A stretch of 33,377 nucleotides of DNA, taken from contig DWVT01000116.1 of NCBI GenBank assembly GCA_019120075.1, forward strand, positions 1-33,377. The letters run 5' to 3'. Source of the DNA: Candidatus Mediterraneibacter excrementigallinarum. GTDB lineage: Bacteria; Bacillota; Clostridia; Lachnospirales; Lachnospiraceae. Shown in pieces: positions 1 through 8,228 of this stretch; within the stretch, counting starts at the first letter, position 1; each line of letters begins with the position of its first letter. The position numbers and the translations under genes are program-made. The notes under the pieces were generated by a model that made no database searches, was not told the DNA's origin, and was given only the letters and a program-made list of their open reading frames with translations.

Positions 1-299
1 GGGACGGATGGTTCCAGTCCTATGAGATCACACCGGAGCAGTTTGGTTATACCCGATGCTCCAAGGGAGAACTGGCAGGAGGGACGCCGGAGGAGAATGC
101 AGAGATCACAAAAGCGATCCTCCGTGGAGAAGAGCGGGGGGCAAAACGCTGCGCAGTATGCCTGAACGCCGGAGCAGCGATCTACATTGCCGGAAAGGCA
201 CAGTCCATGGAAGAAGGCGTGCGGATGGCAGAAAAGATCATCGATGATGGAAGCGCGATGAAGAAGCTGGAACAGTTTATTGAGGAGAGCAGAAAATGA
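1..299 (+). CDS. trpD: Anthranilate phosphoribosyltransferase, C-terminal part (5' end outside window)
   Basis: Only the last 98 or so codons are present, with the reading frame entering at base 3. The enzyme transfers the phosphoribosyl group of PRPP to anthranilate, the second committed step of tryptophan synthesis in the cytoplasm. The visible part has the usual TrpD C-terminal pattern: a GGTPEENAEI segment, then AILRGEERGAKRCAVCLNAGAAIY, matching the family's GG-PEENA and LNAxAALY region (given here as the segment between codons about 34 and 70), ending in a helical tail. The stop codon overlaps the trpC start as ATGA at 296-299, which implies translational coupling. The order trpD-C-F-B-A that follows makes the assignment firm. 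Promoter and any leader control lie upstream of the window. Confidence 0.93.
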   Translation, partial: DGWFQSYEITPEQFGYTRCSKGELAGGTPEENAEITKAILRGEERGAKRCAVCLNAGAAIYIAGKAQSMEEGVRMAEKIIDDGSAMKKLEQFIEESRK

Positions 300-1111
300 A
301 TATCCTGGATACGATCGTAAACAGAACAAAAGAGAGAATAGAGGAAGAAAAGAAAAAGGTTCCCCTCTCAGAGATAAGAGTACGCGCGGAAGAGACGGGA
401 CCGGTGGAAAAAGCGGAAGGTGTGCCGGCATTTGAGCGGGCGCTCAGGACGAAAGGACTGTCCTTTATCTGCGAGGTGAAGAAAGCTTCGCCATCTAAAG
501 GGCTGATCGCAAAGGAATTTCCTTATTTAGAGATCGCAGAAGATTACGAAAAGGCGGGAGCGGCCGCAATTTCCTGCCTGACTGAACCATACTGGTTCCA
601 GGGAAGCGACCGGTATCTTGAGGAGATTGCAGGGAGGGTTTCTATTCCGGTCCTGAGGAAGGACTTCACCTGTGATGAATATATGGTATATCAGGCAAAA
701 GTGCTGGGAGCGTCAGCAATCCTTCTGATCTGTTCTGTACTGGACGATCATGAGTTGAGAGCTTATCATCAGCTCACAGAAGAGCTGGGCATGTCGGCCC
801 TGGTGGAAGCCCACAGTGCGGAGGAAATCGATCGGGCAAAGAGAGCAGGAGCAGGGATCATCGGTGTGAACAACCGGGATCTGAAAGATTTTACTGTGGA
901 TATCGGACACAGCATAGAACTTCGCAGGAGGGTCGGTCCGGATACAGTATTTGTATCCGAGAGCGGCATCCGCGGACCGGAGGATATGCGGGCTCTCTAT
1001 GAGAACGGCACGGACGCGGTCCTGATCGGAGAGATGCTGATGCGTGCCCCGGACCGCCGGGAAGCGCTTCTGAGCCTGAAAAAAGCAGTGGCAGAGGAGG
1101 AAAGACTGTGA
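296..1111 (+). CDS. trpC: Indole-3-glycerol-phosphate synthase
   Basis: This 271-residue protein has the normal length of a single-domain TrpC. It closes the ring of carboxyphenylaminodeoxyribulose phosphate to give indole-3-glycerol phosphate. Family marks in order are the ICEVKKASPSKG segment with the first active-site lysine, VLRKDF with the general-acid lysine, LVEAH, IIGVNNRDLKDF, and the phosphate-binding VSESGI and VLIGEMLM ends of the barrel. It is a separate protein, not the TrpC-TrpF fusion of enterobacteria. The ATG overlaps the trpD stop, and its own stop overlaps the GTG start of trpF, so expression is probably stoichiometric along the operon. No missing key residue was seen. Confidence 0.97.
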   Translation: MNILDTIVNRTKERIEEEKKKVPLSEIRVRAEETGPVEKAEGVPAFERALRTKGLSFICEVKKASPSKGLIAKEFPYLEIAEDYEKAGAAAISCLTEPYWFQGSDRYLEEIAGRVSIPVLRKDFTCDEYMVYQAKVLGASAILLICSVLDDHELRAYHQLTEELGMSALVEAHSAEEIDRAKRAGAGIIGVNNRDLKDFTVDIGHSIELRRRVGPDTVFVSESGIRGPEDMRALYENGTDAVLIGEMLMRAPDRREALLSLKKAVAEEERL

Positions 1112-1746
1112 CAAAGATCAAGATCTGCGGCCTGAGTCGCACGGAGGACATTGACTACGTCAATGAGGCCTGCCCGGATTACTGTGGATTTGTCATCGAT
1201 GTGCCTTCGAGCAAGAGAAATATTTCTATTGAAATGCTATACCGTCTGCGGAGCCGGCTTTCTGATCAAATTACGGCAGTCGGTGTCTTCGTCAACGCGG
1301 AGGAGGAACTGCCGGCCCGGCTCCTGAAGGACGGAGTGATCTCTCTGGCACAGCTTCACGGGCAGGAAGATGCGGCGTATATCAGAAAGGTCAGAGAGTT
1401 GTCAGGAATATCCGGCGGGAAGATCATAAAAGCCTTTTCAGTAAAGCGCCGTGAAGATGTGGAGAAGGCCTTCGGGTGCAGTGCGGATATGGTGCTCCTG
1501 GACCATGGGAAAGGCGGTACGGGAGAGAACTTTGACTGGAGCCTGCTGGAAGACAGGAGGCATGAAAGAAAAGAAGAGAAACCGTTTTTCCTGGCAGGCG
1601 GGCTGAGTCCGGAAAACATTCCGGAGGCGGTCAGAAGATGCAGGCCATATGGTGTGGATCTGAGCAGCGCCGTGGAAACGGACGGCAGGAAAGACAGAGA
1701 AAAAATATTGGCAGCGGTAGCTGCGGTAAGGAGTATGGAGAGATGA
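1108..1746 (+). CDS. trpF: Phosphoribosylanthranilate isomerase
   Basis: This 212-residue TIM-barrel enzyme performs the Amadori rearrangement of phosphoribosylanthranilate, the step before TrpC. The catalytic pair is visible: Cys7 in the N-terminal KIKICGL strand and Asp132 in [10 protein letters not shown], followed by the phosphate-binding [11 protein letters not shown] segment and a C-terminal [10 protein letters not shown] segment. The start is GTG, chosen because GAGGAGG at 1094-1100 lies at ideal spacing and because the frame overlaps the trpC stop by four bases. The stop overlaps the trpB ATG in the same way. The sequence order trpC-trpF-trpB is normal for Firmicutes. Confidence 0.96.
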   Translation: MTKIKICGLSRTEDIDYVNEACPDYCGFVIDVPSSKRNISIEMLYRLRSRLSDQITAVGVFVNAEEELPARLLKDGVISLAQLHGQEDAAYIRKVRELSGISGGKIIKAFSVKRREDVEKAFGCSADMVLLDHGKGGTGENFDWSLLEDRRHERKEEKPFFLAGGLSPENIPEAVRRCRPYGVDLSSAVETDGRKDREKILAAVAAVRSMER

Positions 1747-2927
1747 AGAAAGGAAGATATGGGATCCACGGCGGACAGTATATCCCCGAGACACTGATGA
1801 ATGCGGTGACGGAGCTGGAGGAAGCCTATGAATATTATAAAAAGGATCCCCAGTTTAACGCGGAACTGACGGAACTGTTAAATGAATACGCGGGAAGACC
1901 GTCCCGTCTGTACTTTGCCCGTAGGATGACAGAAGATCTGGGCGGGGCAAAGATTTATCTGAAAAGGGAGGACCTCAATCATACGGGAGCGCATAAGATC
2001 AACAACGTTCTGGGACAGATCCTTCTGGCGAAAAAGATGGGAAAGACAAGAGTTATCGCCGAGACCGGGGCAGGGCAGCACGGAGTTGCCACAGCTACGG
2101 CAGCGGCTCTGATGGGAATGGAGTGCGAGGTGTTCATGGGAGAGGAGGATACAAAGCGCCAGGCTCTTAATGTTTACCGGATGCGCCTGCTGGGCGCAAA
2201 AGTCCATGCAGTTACATCCGGTACGGCAACCCTTAAGGATGCTGTGTCAGAGACTATGAGAGAATGGACGAGGCGGATCGACGATACCCATTATGTGCTG
2301 GGATCCTGTATGGGACCGCACCCCTTCCCCGAGATTGTCCGGGATTTCCAGTCAGTGATCTCCAAAGAGATCAAAGAGCAGCTCATGGAGAAGGAAGGAC
2401 GGCTTCCGGATGCGGTGCTTGCCTGTGTGGGAGGCGGATCAAACGCTATTGGGGCGTTCTATCATTTTATTGAGGATGAGAGTGTCCGCCTGATCGGATG
2501 TGAGGCAGCAGGCCGGGGGATTGACACGGCGGAGACTGCGGCTACCATTGCCACCGGGAAGCTTGGCATCTTCCACGGCATGAAATCCTATTTCTGCCAG
2601 GATGAGTACGGGCAGATCGCACCGGTATACTCGATTTCCGCAGGGCTGGATTATCCCGGCGTGGGACCGGAACATGCGTATCTGTATGATAAGGGAAGAG
2701 CAGAATACGTTGCCGTGACCGACGACGAGGCAGTGGACGCCTTCGAATATCTGTCCAGGACAGAGGGAATCATCCCGGCTATAGAGAGCGCTCACGCCGT
2801 GGCTTACGCAAGGAAACTGGCGCCGGAGATGAGAAAAGATCAGATCATGGTGATCAATATTTCCGGCAGGGGAGACAAAGACTGCGCTGCCATCGCAAGA
2901 TACAGAGGGGAGGATATTTATGGGTAG
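1743..2927 (+). CDS. trpB: Tryptophan synthase beta chain
   Basis: The beta chain condenses indole with serine using pyridoxal phosphate, in a complex with TrpA. The open frame extends further upstream into trpF, but I start it at the ATG at 1743, which overlaps the trpF stop. This gives 394 residues, the usual length, and the expected N-terminus [16 protein letters not shown]. Lys85 in HTGAHKINN is the PLP Schiff-base lysine. [10 protein letters not shown] and the glycine-rich phosphate loop [10 protein letters not shown] follow, with SGRGDKD near the C-terminus. It is a TrpB1-type chain. The end overlaps trpA by eight bases, fitting production of the two subunits together. Confidence 0.97.
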   Translation: MKKGRYGIHGGQYIPETLMNAVTELEEAYEYYKKDPQFNAELTELLNEYAGRPSRLYFARRMTEDLGGAKIYLKREDLNHTGAHKINNVLGQILLAKKMGKTRVIAETGAGQHGVATATAAALMGMECEVFMGEEDTKRQALNVYRMRLLGAKVHAVTSGTATLKDAVSETMREWTRRIDDTHYVLGSCMGPHPFPEIVRDFQSVISKEIKEQLMEKEGRLPDAVLACVGGGSNAIGAFYHFIEDESVRLIGCEAAGRGIDTAETAATIATGKLGIFHGMKSYFCQDEYGQIAPVYSISAGLDYPGVGPEHAYLYDKGRAEYVAVTDDEAVDAFEYLSRTEGIIPAIESAHAVAYARKLAPEMRKDQIMVINISGRGDKDCAAIARYRGEDIYG

Positions 2928-3690
2928 GATACAGCAGGCATTTCAGGAAAAGAAAGCGTTTATTCCGTTCATCACCTGTGGTGATCCGGATCTTGAGACT
3001 ACGGAAAAACTGGTTTACGCCATGGAGGAGGCGGGAGCGTCTCTGATCGAGCTGGGAATTCCATTCTCCGATCCCACGGCGGAAGGACCGGTCATTCAGG
3101 AGGCCAGCCTGAGGGCTCTGTCGGGCGGGGTGACCACGGATAAGATCCTTGATATGGTGAAACGGATCCGGCAGAAGAGCCAGATCCCTCTGGTGTTCAT
3201 GACTTATGCGAATGTGGTCTTTTCACGGGGAATCGGCCATTTTGCGAGACAGGCGGCGGAGGCAGGGATCGACGGCCTGATTCTGCCGGATGTGCCTTTT
3301 GAAGAAAAAGACGAATTTGACGGACCCTGCAGAGAATACGGACTGGATTTTATCTCTCTGATCGCGCCCACCTCCCATGAGCGGATCCGGATGATCGCGG
3401 AGAAGGCTTCCGGGTTCGTCTACTGTGTGTCCTCTCTTGGCGTGACCGGGACGAGGAGCAGTATCACTACAGATACAGGGGCTATGGTCCGGCTGGTGAA
3501 AGAAGTAAATGAAATTCCATGCGCGGTCGGATTCGGTATTTCTACACCGGAACAGGCTTCTGAGATCGGCGCCACCGCGGACGGGGTGATCGTGGGAAGC
3601 GCGATCGTGAAGCTGTGCGGGCAGTATGGAAGAGACTGTGTGCCGTATGTGACGGAATATGTTAAGAAGATGGTTGAGGCGCTGGCATAA
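2920..3690 (+). CDS. trpA: Tryptophan synthase alpha chain
   Basis: The alpha chain cleaves indole-3-glycerol phosphate to indole and glyceraldehyde 3-phosphate and channels indole to TrpB. At 256 residues it is normal length. The barrel marks are FITCGDPD near the N-terminus, Glu44 in [10 protein letters not shown] (the catalytic Glu49 of Salmonella) and the phosphate-binding VGFGIS and GVIVGSAIV segments. The second catalytic position, Asp60 in Salmonella, is Glu55 here (SDPTAEGP rather than SDPLADGP). I recall this spelling in other clostridial TrpA proteins, so it is probably a natural variant and not a lesion. The gene ends the operon and is followed by a GC-rich hairpin. Confidence 0.97.
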   Translation: MGRIQQAFQEKKAFIPFITCGDPDLETTEKLVYAMEEAGASLIELGIPFSDPTAEGPVIQEASLRALSGGVTTDKILDMVKRIRQKSQIPLVFMTYANVVFSRGIGHFARQAAEAGIDGLILPDVPFEEKDEFDGPCREYGLDFISLIAPTSHERIRMIAEKASGFVYCVSSLGVTGTRSSITTDTGAMVRLVKEVNEIPCAVGFGISTPEQASEIGATADGVIVGSAIVKLCGQYGRDCVPYVTEYVKKMVEALA

Positions 3691-3710
3691 CTGCGGTGAT
3701 GTGCTATAAT
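3682..3710 (+). promoter_or_regulatory. Possible extended -10 promoter for dgkA
   Basis: TGCTATAAT at 3702-3710 is a perfect TATAAT with an upstream TG, starting 11 bases after the trpA stop. The best -35 at 17-base spacing is weak (CTGGCA, 3682-3687). If used, transcripts would begin near 3717 and run through the hairpin at 3731-3763 before reaching dgkA. Confidence 0.4.
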
Positions 3711-3730
3711 GGATGCAGTGACAGATAACA

Positions 3731-3766
3731 GGGGCCTGCCCCTTGACAAAGGGGGCAGGCCCCTTT
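3731..3766 (+). terminator. Hairpin at the end of the trp operon
   Basis: A perfect 12-base-pair GC-rich inverted repeat (GGGGCCTGCCCC at 3731-3742 with its complement at 3752-3763) encloses a loop of nine bases and is followed by only three T residues. It is placed as the trp operon terminator, but the short T tract suggests leaky termination into dgkA. Confidence 0.65.
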
Positions 3767-3799
3767 GCTGAAGAGCAGGTTCACATGAAGGAGGACGTT

Positions 3800-4189
3800 A
3801 TGAAAAAGAACCGGAAAGCACCGATCACCCGCAGCTTCGGCTATGCCTTTGAGGGAATATGGACGGGAATCAGAAAAGAAAGAAACATGAAGATACACTG
3901 TGTAGCGCTGATCCTTGTGACGGCGGCGGGGACGCTTTTTCAGATCTCTGCGGTGGAATGGTGCATCTGTCTTCTGCTTTTCGGGATGGTCGTCTCTCTG
4001 GAACTTGTGAATACGGCTGTGGAGGCGGTGGTGGACCTTGTGACGGAGGAGCGGAAGCCTCTGGCAAAGATCGCCAAGGATACGGCGGCGGGCGCAGTAC
4101 TGTTCACTGCGATCATGGCAGCGATCATCGGATGCATTATCTTTATTCCGTATGTACTGGAAACAGCGAAGGCCGTTTTTATAAACTGA
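3800..4189 (+). CDS. dgkA: DgkA-type diacylglycerol/undecaprenol kinase
   Basis: This is a small integral-membrane lipid kinase of 129 residues. In Gram-positive bacteria this family mostly phosphorylates undecaprenol, recycling the cell-wall lipid carrier, so that is the likelier substrate. The family marks are a cytoplasmic N-terminus with SFGYAFEGI, the ERNMKIH segment, three hydrophobic helices (about residues 33-50, 54-72 and 95-120), the active-site helix LELVNTAVEAVVDL, and KDTAAGAV. I chose the ATG at 3800 because GAAGGAGG at 3787-3794 sits at correct spacing. The frame opens further upstream through the hairpin, which is unlikely to be coding. It stands alone after the trp operon. 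Confidence 0.9.
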   Translation: MKKNRKAPITRSFGYAFEGIWTGIRKERNMKIHCVALILVTAAGTLFQISAVEWCICLLLFGMVVSLELVNTAVEAVVDLVTEERKPLAKIAKDTAAGAVLFTAIMAAIIGCIIFIPYVLETAKAVFIN

Positions 4190-4226
4190 TTTTTTCGTGT
4201 TTTTTATAAACAGCCTGTCGCAGTGT

Positions 4227-4255
4227 TTGACTAAATCGCCTCATGCTGATACAAT
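4227..4255 (+). promoter_or_regulatory. Sigma-A promoter for the SseB-like gene
   Basis: TTGACT at 4227-4232, a 17-base spacer and TACAAT at 4250-4255 form a near-consensus vegetative promoter about 45 bases before the start codon of the next gene. Confidence 0.8.
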
Positions 4256-4300
4256 ACTAGAGGTGTCGAAAACGGCACAGAGAAAGGAAGGGCATTACGG

Positions 4301-5071
4301 ATGGAAGAGAAGAAGACAGCAGTCACAAAACAGGAAACACTGGCGGCGCTGAGAAAACCGGGAGAGATTTATACAGTTATGTCCCAGGTTACCAGGATGC
4401 CCTTTGTCATGTGTGACGAAGAGACGTTTGACGACGAGGTTTTTCTTTATTACAGAGTAGAAGACGCAAAAGAGAAGGCGGAGCAGCTTACGAAGGAGCG
4501 GTACCGTACAGCAGTTTTGAAGATTGAAGAGAAACAGCTTCTCGGATTTTACACCAACCTGTATACAATGGGGGTGAACTGTCTGGCGGTCAATGACGGG
4601 ACGGATACATCGATCAAGATCCAGCTCTCGGATCTTGTCCGGAGAAAGAAACCGGAGGAGATGCCGGAGGGGAAAAGGGTCATTGAAAATTCTGCCATGC
4701 ATCTCACGGCTCTGTATTTTATGCAGGAACTGCGCAGGCTGGAAAAGCCGGAACCGACGGAACAGATAAAAGAACTTCAGGAAGAACTCCTTGCCCACTA
4801 TCAGGAAGGAACTTTTATCGTAGCGATCCAGGAGGATGGACAGATCCCGGTACTCAAGCAGAAGGACGGAAGCATCTACCAGCCTATCTTTACGGATGTG
4901 ATCGAATTTCAGAAATTCAGCAGAGGAAAGAAGATGAAGATGGCGGCGATCCCTGCGGCCAAGATTCCGGAAGTTCTTGTCCCGGATGCAAAGGGAGTGG
5001 CGGTCAATCCCTTCGGCGTGAATGTTCAGCTGCAGGTGCAGCGAAAGAAACAGCCTTCGCCGAATGCCTGA
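4301..5071 (+). CDS. SseB-like protein
   Basis: This 256-residue soluble protein has no signal peptide and no membrane segment. The C-terminal half resembles the SseB domain: IPVLKQKDGSIYQPIFTD, an FQKFS segment, then a stretch ending KGVAVNPFGVNVQL, which matches the family's GVxxNPFG end. The N-terminal half (about 1-130) looks like a second, diverged copy with FYTNLYTMGVNCLAVNDG. The molecular role of the family in Firmicutes is not established. The name comes from an enterobacterial protein of uncertain function. AGAAAGGAAGG at 4281-4291 is the ribosome binding site. It has its own promoter (4227-4255) and terminator (5100-5125), so it is a single-gene unit. Confidence 0.7.
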   Translation: MEEKKTAVTKQETLAALRKPGEIYTVMSQVTRMPFVMCDEETFDDEVFLYYRVEDAKEKAEQLTKERYRTAVLKIEEKQLLGFYTNLYTMGVNCLAVNDGTDTSIKIQLSDLVRRKKPEEMPEGKRVIENSAMHLTALYFMQELRRLEKPEPTEQIKELQEELLAHYQEGTFIVAIQEDGQIPVLKQKDGSIYQPIFTDVIEFQKFSRGKKMKMAAIPAAKIPEVLVPDAKGVAVNPFGVNVQLQVQRKKQPSPNA

Positions 5072-5099
5072 CATATATTTATATAGAAGAGATCAGTGA

Positions 5100-5125
5100 A
5101 GTGTGCGCACAGGCGCACACTTTTT
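5100..5125 (+). terminator. Intrinsic terminator after the SseB-like gene
   Basis: A perfect nine-base-pair stem (AGTGTGCGC at 5100-5108, complement 5113-5121) with the tetraloop ACAG runs directly into a T tract at 5121-5125. It lies 29 bases after the stop codon. Confidence 0.88.
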
Positions 5126-5130
5126 GTAAC

Positions 5131-5214
5131 GGCGACGAGCCAAAGTCCGGGCTTGCCCGAGAGAGGCCTTGGCGACCGCTTACAATCCCGGAATGTGCTT
5201 TTTGGCACTTCCGG
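5131..5214 (+). other. Structured leader ahead of the dehydratase-like operon
   Basis: Two predicted hairpin domains fill the gap before the next gene. The first is GCCAA (5139-5143) with TTGGC (5169-5173), enclosing CGGGC-TT-GCCCG at 5148-5159. The second is CCGGAA (5188-5193) plus GTGC (5195-5198), pairing with GCAC (5105 offset, i.e. 5205-5208) and TTCCGG (5209-5214) with one bulged T. GGCGAC occurs on both flanks of the first domain (5131-5136, 5171-5176). No T tract follows, so neither reads as a terminator. No known riboswitch was recognised. Confidence 0.45.
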
Positions 5215-5254
5215 TGATTGAAATATATGCGAAAGAGAAAGGGAAGTTGAGACT

Positions 5255-6196
5255 ATGATCCGAACAATAGGCATCCCTCGCGGACTTATGGCTTATCGGG
5301 ACGGCGTACTCTGGAAAGATTTCTTTGAAGAACTGGGCTTTACCTGTGTGTTCAGTCCGAGGAGTGACCGCAGGATTCTGGAAAATGGTACGGGACGTGC
5401 GATCGATGAGACATGTCTGCCGTTTAAGATGTACCTGGGGCATGTTATGGAACTGATGGGAAAGTGCGACGCCATATTTGTTCCAAGGACCGGAGGATAC
5501 CGGACCAGAGAAAAAATGTGCACCAGATATGAGGCGCTGCCTGATCTGATCCGGAATATCTTCCGGGAGGAACAGATCAGGATACTTACCGTCAGCTATG
5601 ACTGGTATGAAAAAACAAAAGAGGAGAAAGTATTCCTGGAGCTGGGGACAGAACTTGGAAAGACAAAGAAAGAGATCAAGAAAGCATATGCCCGCGCAAG
5701 GAAAAAAGAAGATGCTTGGCTGAAGGGGAAAGAGAAATCTCAGAATCAGCTCCTGGAGAGCAAAAGGACGAAAGTGCTCATGGCAGGACATCCCTATGTG
5801 CTCCACGATGCCTATATGGGAGGAGAACTGGCGCGGATCCTGGAACATATGGGGGCGGATGTACTGTATACAGACTATGTAAACAGGGAGAGCGCCCTGA
5901 AACGGAGCTATGAATTCTCCCGTGTCATGCCCTGGCTGATCAACCGGGAGATGACCGGGGCGGCGATGCTGCTGAAAAACAAGGTGGACGGCATTATGAT
6001 CGTCAGTGCCTATCCCTGCGGTCCGGATGCGCTGGTCAATGACATGCTCATACGCAGACTGAAAAATGTTCCGGTCCTGAACCTGACGCTGGACGCCCAG
6101 ACCGGGACGGCGGGAACAGAGACGAGGATAGAAAGTTTTATCGATATCATAAGATATCAGAAGGCAGGCGGTTATGGAAATCAGGATAGAAGATAA
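5255..6196 (+). CDS. Acyl-CoA dehydratase activase-related protein (DUF2229-like), cysteine-containing
   Basis: This 313-residue cytoplasmic protein opens with IGIPRGLMAYRDG and continues DETCLPFKMYLGHV. That is the pattern of the DUF2229 part of large activase-related proteins in Clostridia. Three cysteines sit in conserved-looking contexts: Cys54 (ETCLPFK), Cys89 (EKMCTRYE) and Cys255 (SAYPCGPDA). They are likely iron-sulfur ligands by analogy with HgdB/DCCP-type proteins. The substrate is unknown. A basic helical linker (about 120-172) separates two Rossmann-like halves. GGAAG at 5242-5246 serves as the ribosome binding site. The end overlaps the next gene by 23 bases, so the two are translated together. 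In many relatives this domain is fused to the activase; here it is a separate gene. Confidence 0.72.
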   Translation: MIRTIGIPRGLMAYRDGVLWKDFFEELGFTCVFSPRSDRRILENGTGRAIDETCLPFKMYLGHVMELMGKCDAIFVPRTGGYRTREKMCTRYEALPDLIRNIFREEQIRILTVSYDWYEKTKEEKVFLELGTELGKTKKEIKKAYARARKKEDAWLKGKEKSQNQLLESKRTKVLMAGHPYVLHDAYMGGELARILEHMGADVLYTDYVNRESALKRSYEFSRVMPWLINREMTGAAMLLKNKVDGIMIVSAYPCGPDALVNDMLIRRLKNVPVLNLTLDAQTGTAGTETRIESFIDIIRYQKAGGYGNQDRR

Positions 6197-7256
6197 AAAG
6201 AAGATCGCATTTCCCAGGTTTAACCATTACGGATATCCTATACGCTATATTGTGGAGCAGGGACTGGAAGCACAGTTTATCCAGCTTCCTCCGGCGACAA
6301 AGGAGACTGCGGATCTGGGAAGCAGGTACAGCCCGGATTATGCGTGCGCACCCTTCAAGCATACGCTGGGAAGCCTGATCGAGGCGGTGGAGGCAGGGGC
6401 TGATGTCCTGGTGGAGACCGGAGGCCTGTGCCGGCTTGATTATTACGGCGAACTCCAGAAAGAGATCATCCGGGAACTGGGATACAGGTGTGAGTTTATA
6501 AATCTTGCAGAATATATGGGCGGAAAGAAGAAAGAATGGCTGAAGCTGGCAAAACATATTAATCCCAGGCTCAATCCGGCGAAACTTGCCACCGGCATCT
6601 ATGAGGGAGTACGGATGGCAGAGTACATTGATGAGATTGAGGAACTGTATTTTAAGAACGCCGGGTTTGAAGCGGAGAAGGGGAGTTATAAAAAAGTTTA
6701 CAGGAAGTTCCTCCTGAAAATGCAGATTGCGGAAAACAAAAATGAGATTAAAGATGCATATCAGATTGCAAAGCAGAAAATGAGTGAACTGAAACAGAAA
6801 ATACCTGAAAATCCGGTCCGGATTGGTGTCGTGGGAGAGTATTTTACGGTCATGGATGAACATTCCAACCAGTTCCTTCAGGAAAAACTGGTGAATCTGG
6901 GAGCCTCGGTGTACCGGTTCATGAATGTCACGAACTGCCACTTCCGGGCAAAGGAGACGGCGCTTCGCCCGAAGATCCGGGAGTACGTTCAATACAATAT
7001 GGGGCCTACGACGACCTGGACAGTGAATTCGGCACTGGATTATGCAAAGCGGGGATTCGACGGGATCATCCACGTCAAGTCCTTTGGATGTACACCTGAG
7101 ATGGATGCGATTCCCGTACTCCAGAATATCAGCAAAGACTACCATATTCCGGTCCTTTATCTGAGTTATGACATGCAGGACAGTGATACCGGGCTGGATA
7201 CGAGACTTGAGGCGTTTTATGACATGCTTGAGAGAAAGAAGAAGGTAATACGATGA
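6174..7256 (+). CDS. 2-hydroxyacyl-CoA dehydratase (HgdB/DCCP-like) family protein
   Basis: This 360-residue protein is a distant paralogue of the gene before it. Cysteines again fall in three places: Cys58 (YACAPFKH), Cys86 (GGLCRLDY) and Cys306 (SFGCTPEM), with closing GLDTRLEAF matching GTETRIESF in its neighbour. Families with this layout hold a [4Fe-4S] or double-cubane cluster. They carry out demanding reductions or dehydrations after receiving an electron from an ATP-driven activase. No substrate can be deduced, and no CoA-metabolism genes lie nearby. The start overlaps the upstream gene by 23 bases (AGGCAGGCGG just before the ATG), and the stop overlaps the activase start as ATGA. A lysine-rich helical stretch covers about residues 175-212. 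Confidence 0.75.
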   Translation: MEIRIEDKKKIAFPRFNHYGYPIRYIVEQGLEAQFIQLPPATKETADLGSRYSPDYACAPFKHTLGSLIEAVEAGADVLVETGGLCRLDYYGELQKEIIRELGYRCEFINLAEYMGGKKKEWLKLAKHINPRLNPAKLATGIYEGVRMAEYIDEIEELYFKNAGFEAEKGSYKKVYRKFLLKMQIAENKNEIKDAYQIAKQKMSELKQKIPENPVRIGVVGEYFTVMDEHSNQFLQEKLVNLGASVYRFMNVTNCHFRAKETALRPKIREYVQYNMGPTTTWTVNSALDYAKRGFDGIIHVKSFGCTPEMDAIPVLQNISKDYHIPVLYLSYDMQDSDTGLDTRLEAFYDMLERKKKVIR

Positions 7257-8209
7257 AGAAGAAAGCTTATCTGGGGATTGACATCGGTTCGATCTCCACA
7301 AAAGGCGTTATCATAGATGAAAAGAATGATTTCCTGGCGGAATGTTATCTATGGACCGAGGGAAATCCGACGAAAGCGACAAAGGAGGTGCTCCATTCTC
7401 TGCAGGAGCAGTTCGACGGGCAGGAGTACGAGATCGTCTCATCAGGAACAACAGGGAGCGCGAGAAAACTGGTGGGGAGTATGATCGGTGCCCAGGTGGT
7501 GAAAAACGAGATCACTGCTCATGCGGTGGGGACCACTACACTCCACCCGGAAGTGAGGACGATCCTGGAGATCGGTGGACAGGATTCCAAGATCATCTGC
7601 GTGGAGAACGGCGTCGCTGTGGATTACGCGATGAACACACTCTGCGCGGCGGGAACCGGCGCATTTCTTTCCAGCCAGGCTCACCGGCTCGGAGTGGAGG
7701 TGGAAGAGTTCGGCGAGATCGCTCTGAAGGCAGAGAAGGCTGCACCTATCGCGGCGCGGTGCACGGTATTTGCAGAATCCGATCTGGTCCACAAACTTCA
7801 GGTGGGATGTCCGAAGGAAGAAATCATCGCCGGACTGTGTAAGGCGGTGGCAGGAAACTACCTGAACAATGTAGCTAAAGGAAAGAAGATCATCCCTCCC
7901 GTTGTATTCCAGGGCGGAGTCAGCAAGAATGCGGGCGTTGTCAAGATGTTCGAGGAAGAACTGGGAATGCCGGTGATGGTGGATGAAAAGGGGCACCTGA
8001 TGGGAGCCTTCGGGATTGCAGTCCTGGCAAAGGAGAGCCAGGATGAAAGGGAGTTCTCTTTCGATGTGGCAGATATGGAGTTTAAGACCCGGGAAGTGAC
8101 CTGCGGAAAATGTGCGAACCACTGTGAGATCATCTGCGTATACAGAGAAGGAAAACTGATCGATTCCTGGGGCAACCGGTGCGATAACGGAGCAATAAGG
8201 AATCAGTAG
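7253..8209 (+). CDS. Acyl-CoA dehydratase activase (BadF/BcrA/HgdC-type ATPase)
   Basis: This 318-residue ASKHA-fold ATPase has the phosphate-1 motif GIDIGSISTKGV at the N-terminus, ILEIGGQDSK as phosphate-2, and FQGGVSKNAG in the adenosine region. Cys131 (TLCAAGTG) and Cys170 (ARCTVFAESD) match the two cysteines that, one pair per subunit, hold the dimer-bridging [4Fe-4S] cluster in HgdC. ATP hydrolysis drives a single low-potential electron into the partner dehydratase. After the ATPase domain comes a short cysteine tail (Cys284, Cys287, Cys291, Cys295, Cys310; TCGKCANHCEI). In fused relatives this sits between activase and DUF2229 domains, so the gene seems to end where the fused protein would continue. 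It overlaps the upstream gene by four bases. Confidence 0.88.
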   Translation: MKKKAYLGIDIGSISTKGVIIDEKNDFLAECYLWTEGNPTKATKEVLHSLQEQFDGQEYEIVSSGTTGSARKLVGSMIGAQVVKNEITAHAVGTTTLHPEVRTILEIGGQDSKIICVENGVAVDYAMNTLCAAGTGAFLSSQAHRLGVEVEEFGEIALKAEKAAPIAARCTVFAESDLVHKLQVGCPKEEIIAGLCKAVAGNYLNNVAKGKKIIPPVVFQGGVSKNAGVVKMFEEELGMPVMVDEKGHLMGAFGIAVLAKESQDEREFSFDVADMEFKTREVTCGKCANHCEIICVYREGKLIDSWGNRCDNGAIRNQ

Positions 8210-8228
8210 CAGCTAGGGAGGAGATTTT

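Noticed and set aside
4176-4211. 11-base direct repeat TTTTTATAAAC at the end of dgkA (4176-4186 and 4201-4211)
   Set aside because: AT-rich, short, and without associated structure or a third copy; plausible by chance.
6147-7301. 384-codon minus-strand frame opposite the HgdB-like gene
   Set aside because: Its composition mirrors the codon pattern of the plus-strand gene, which has clear motifs, a ribosome binding site and operon overlaps.
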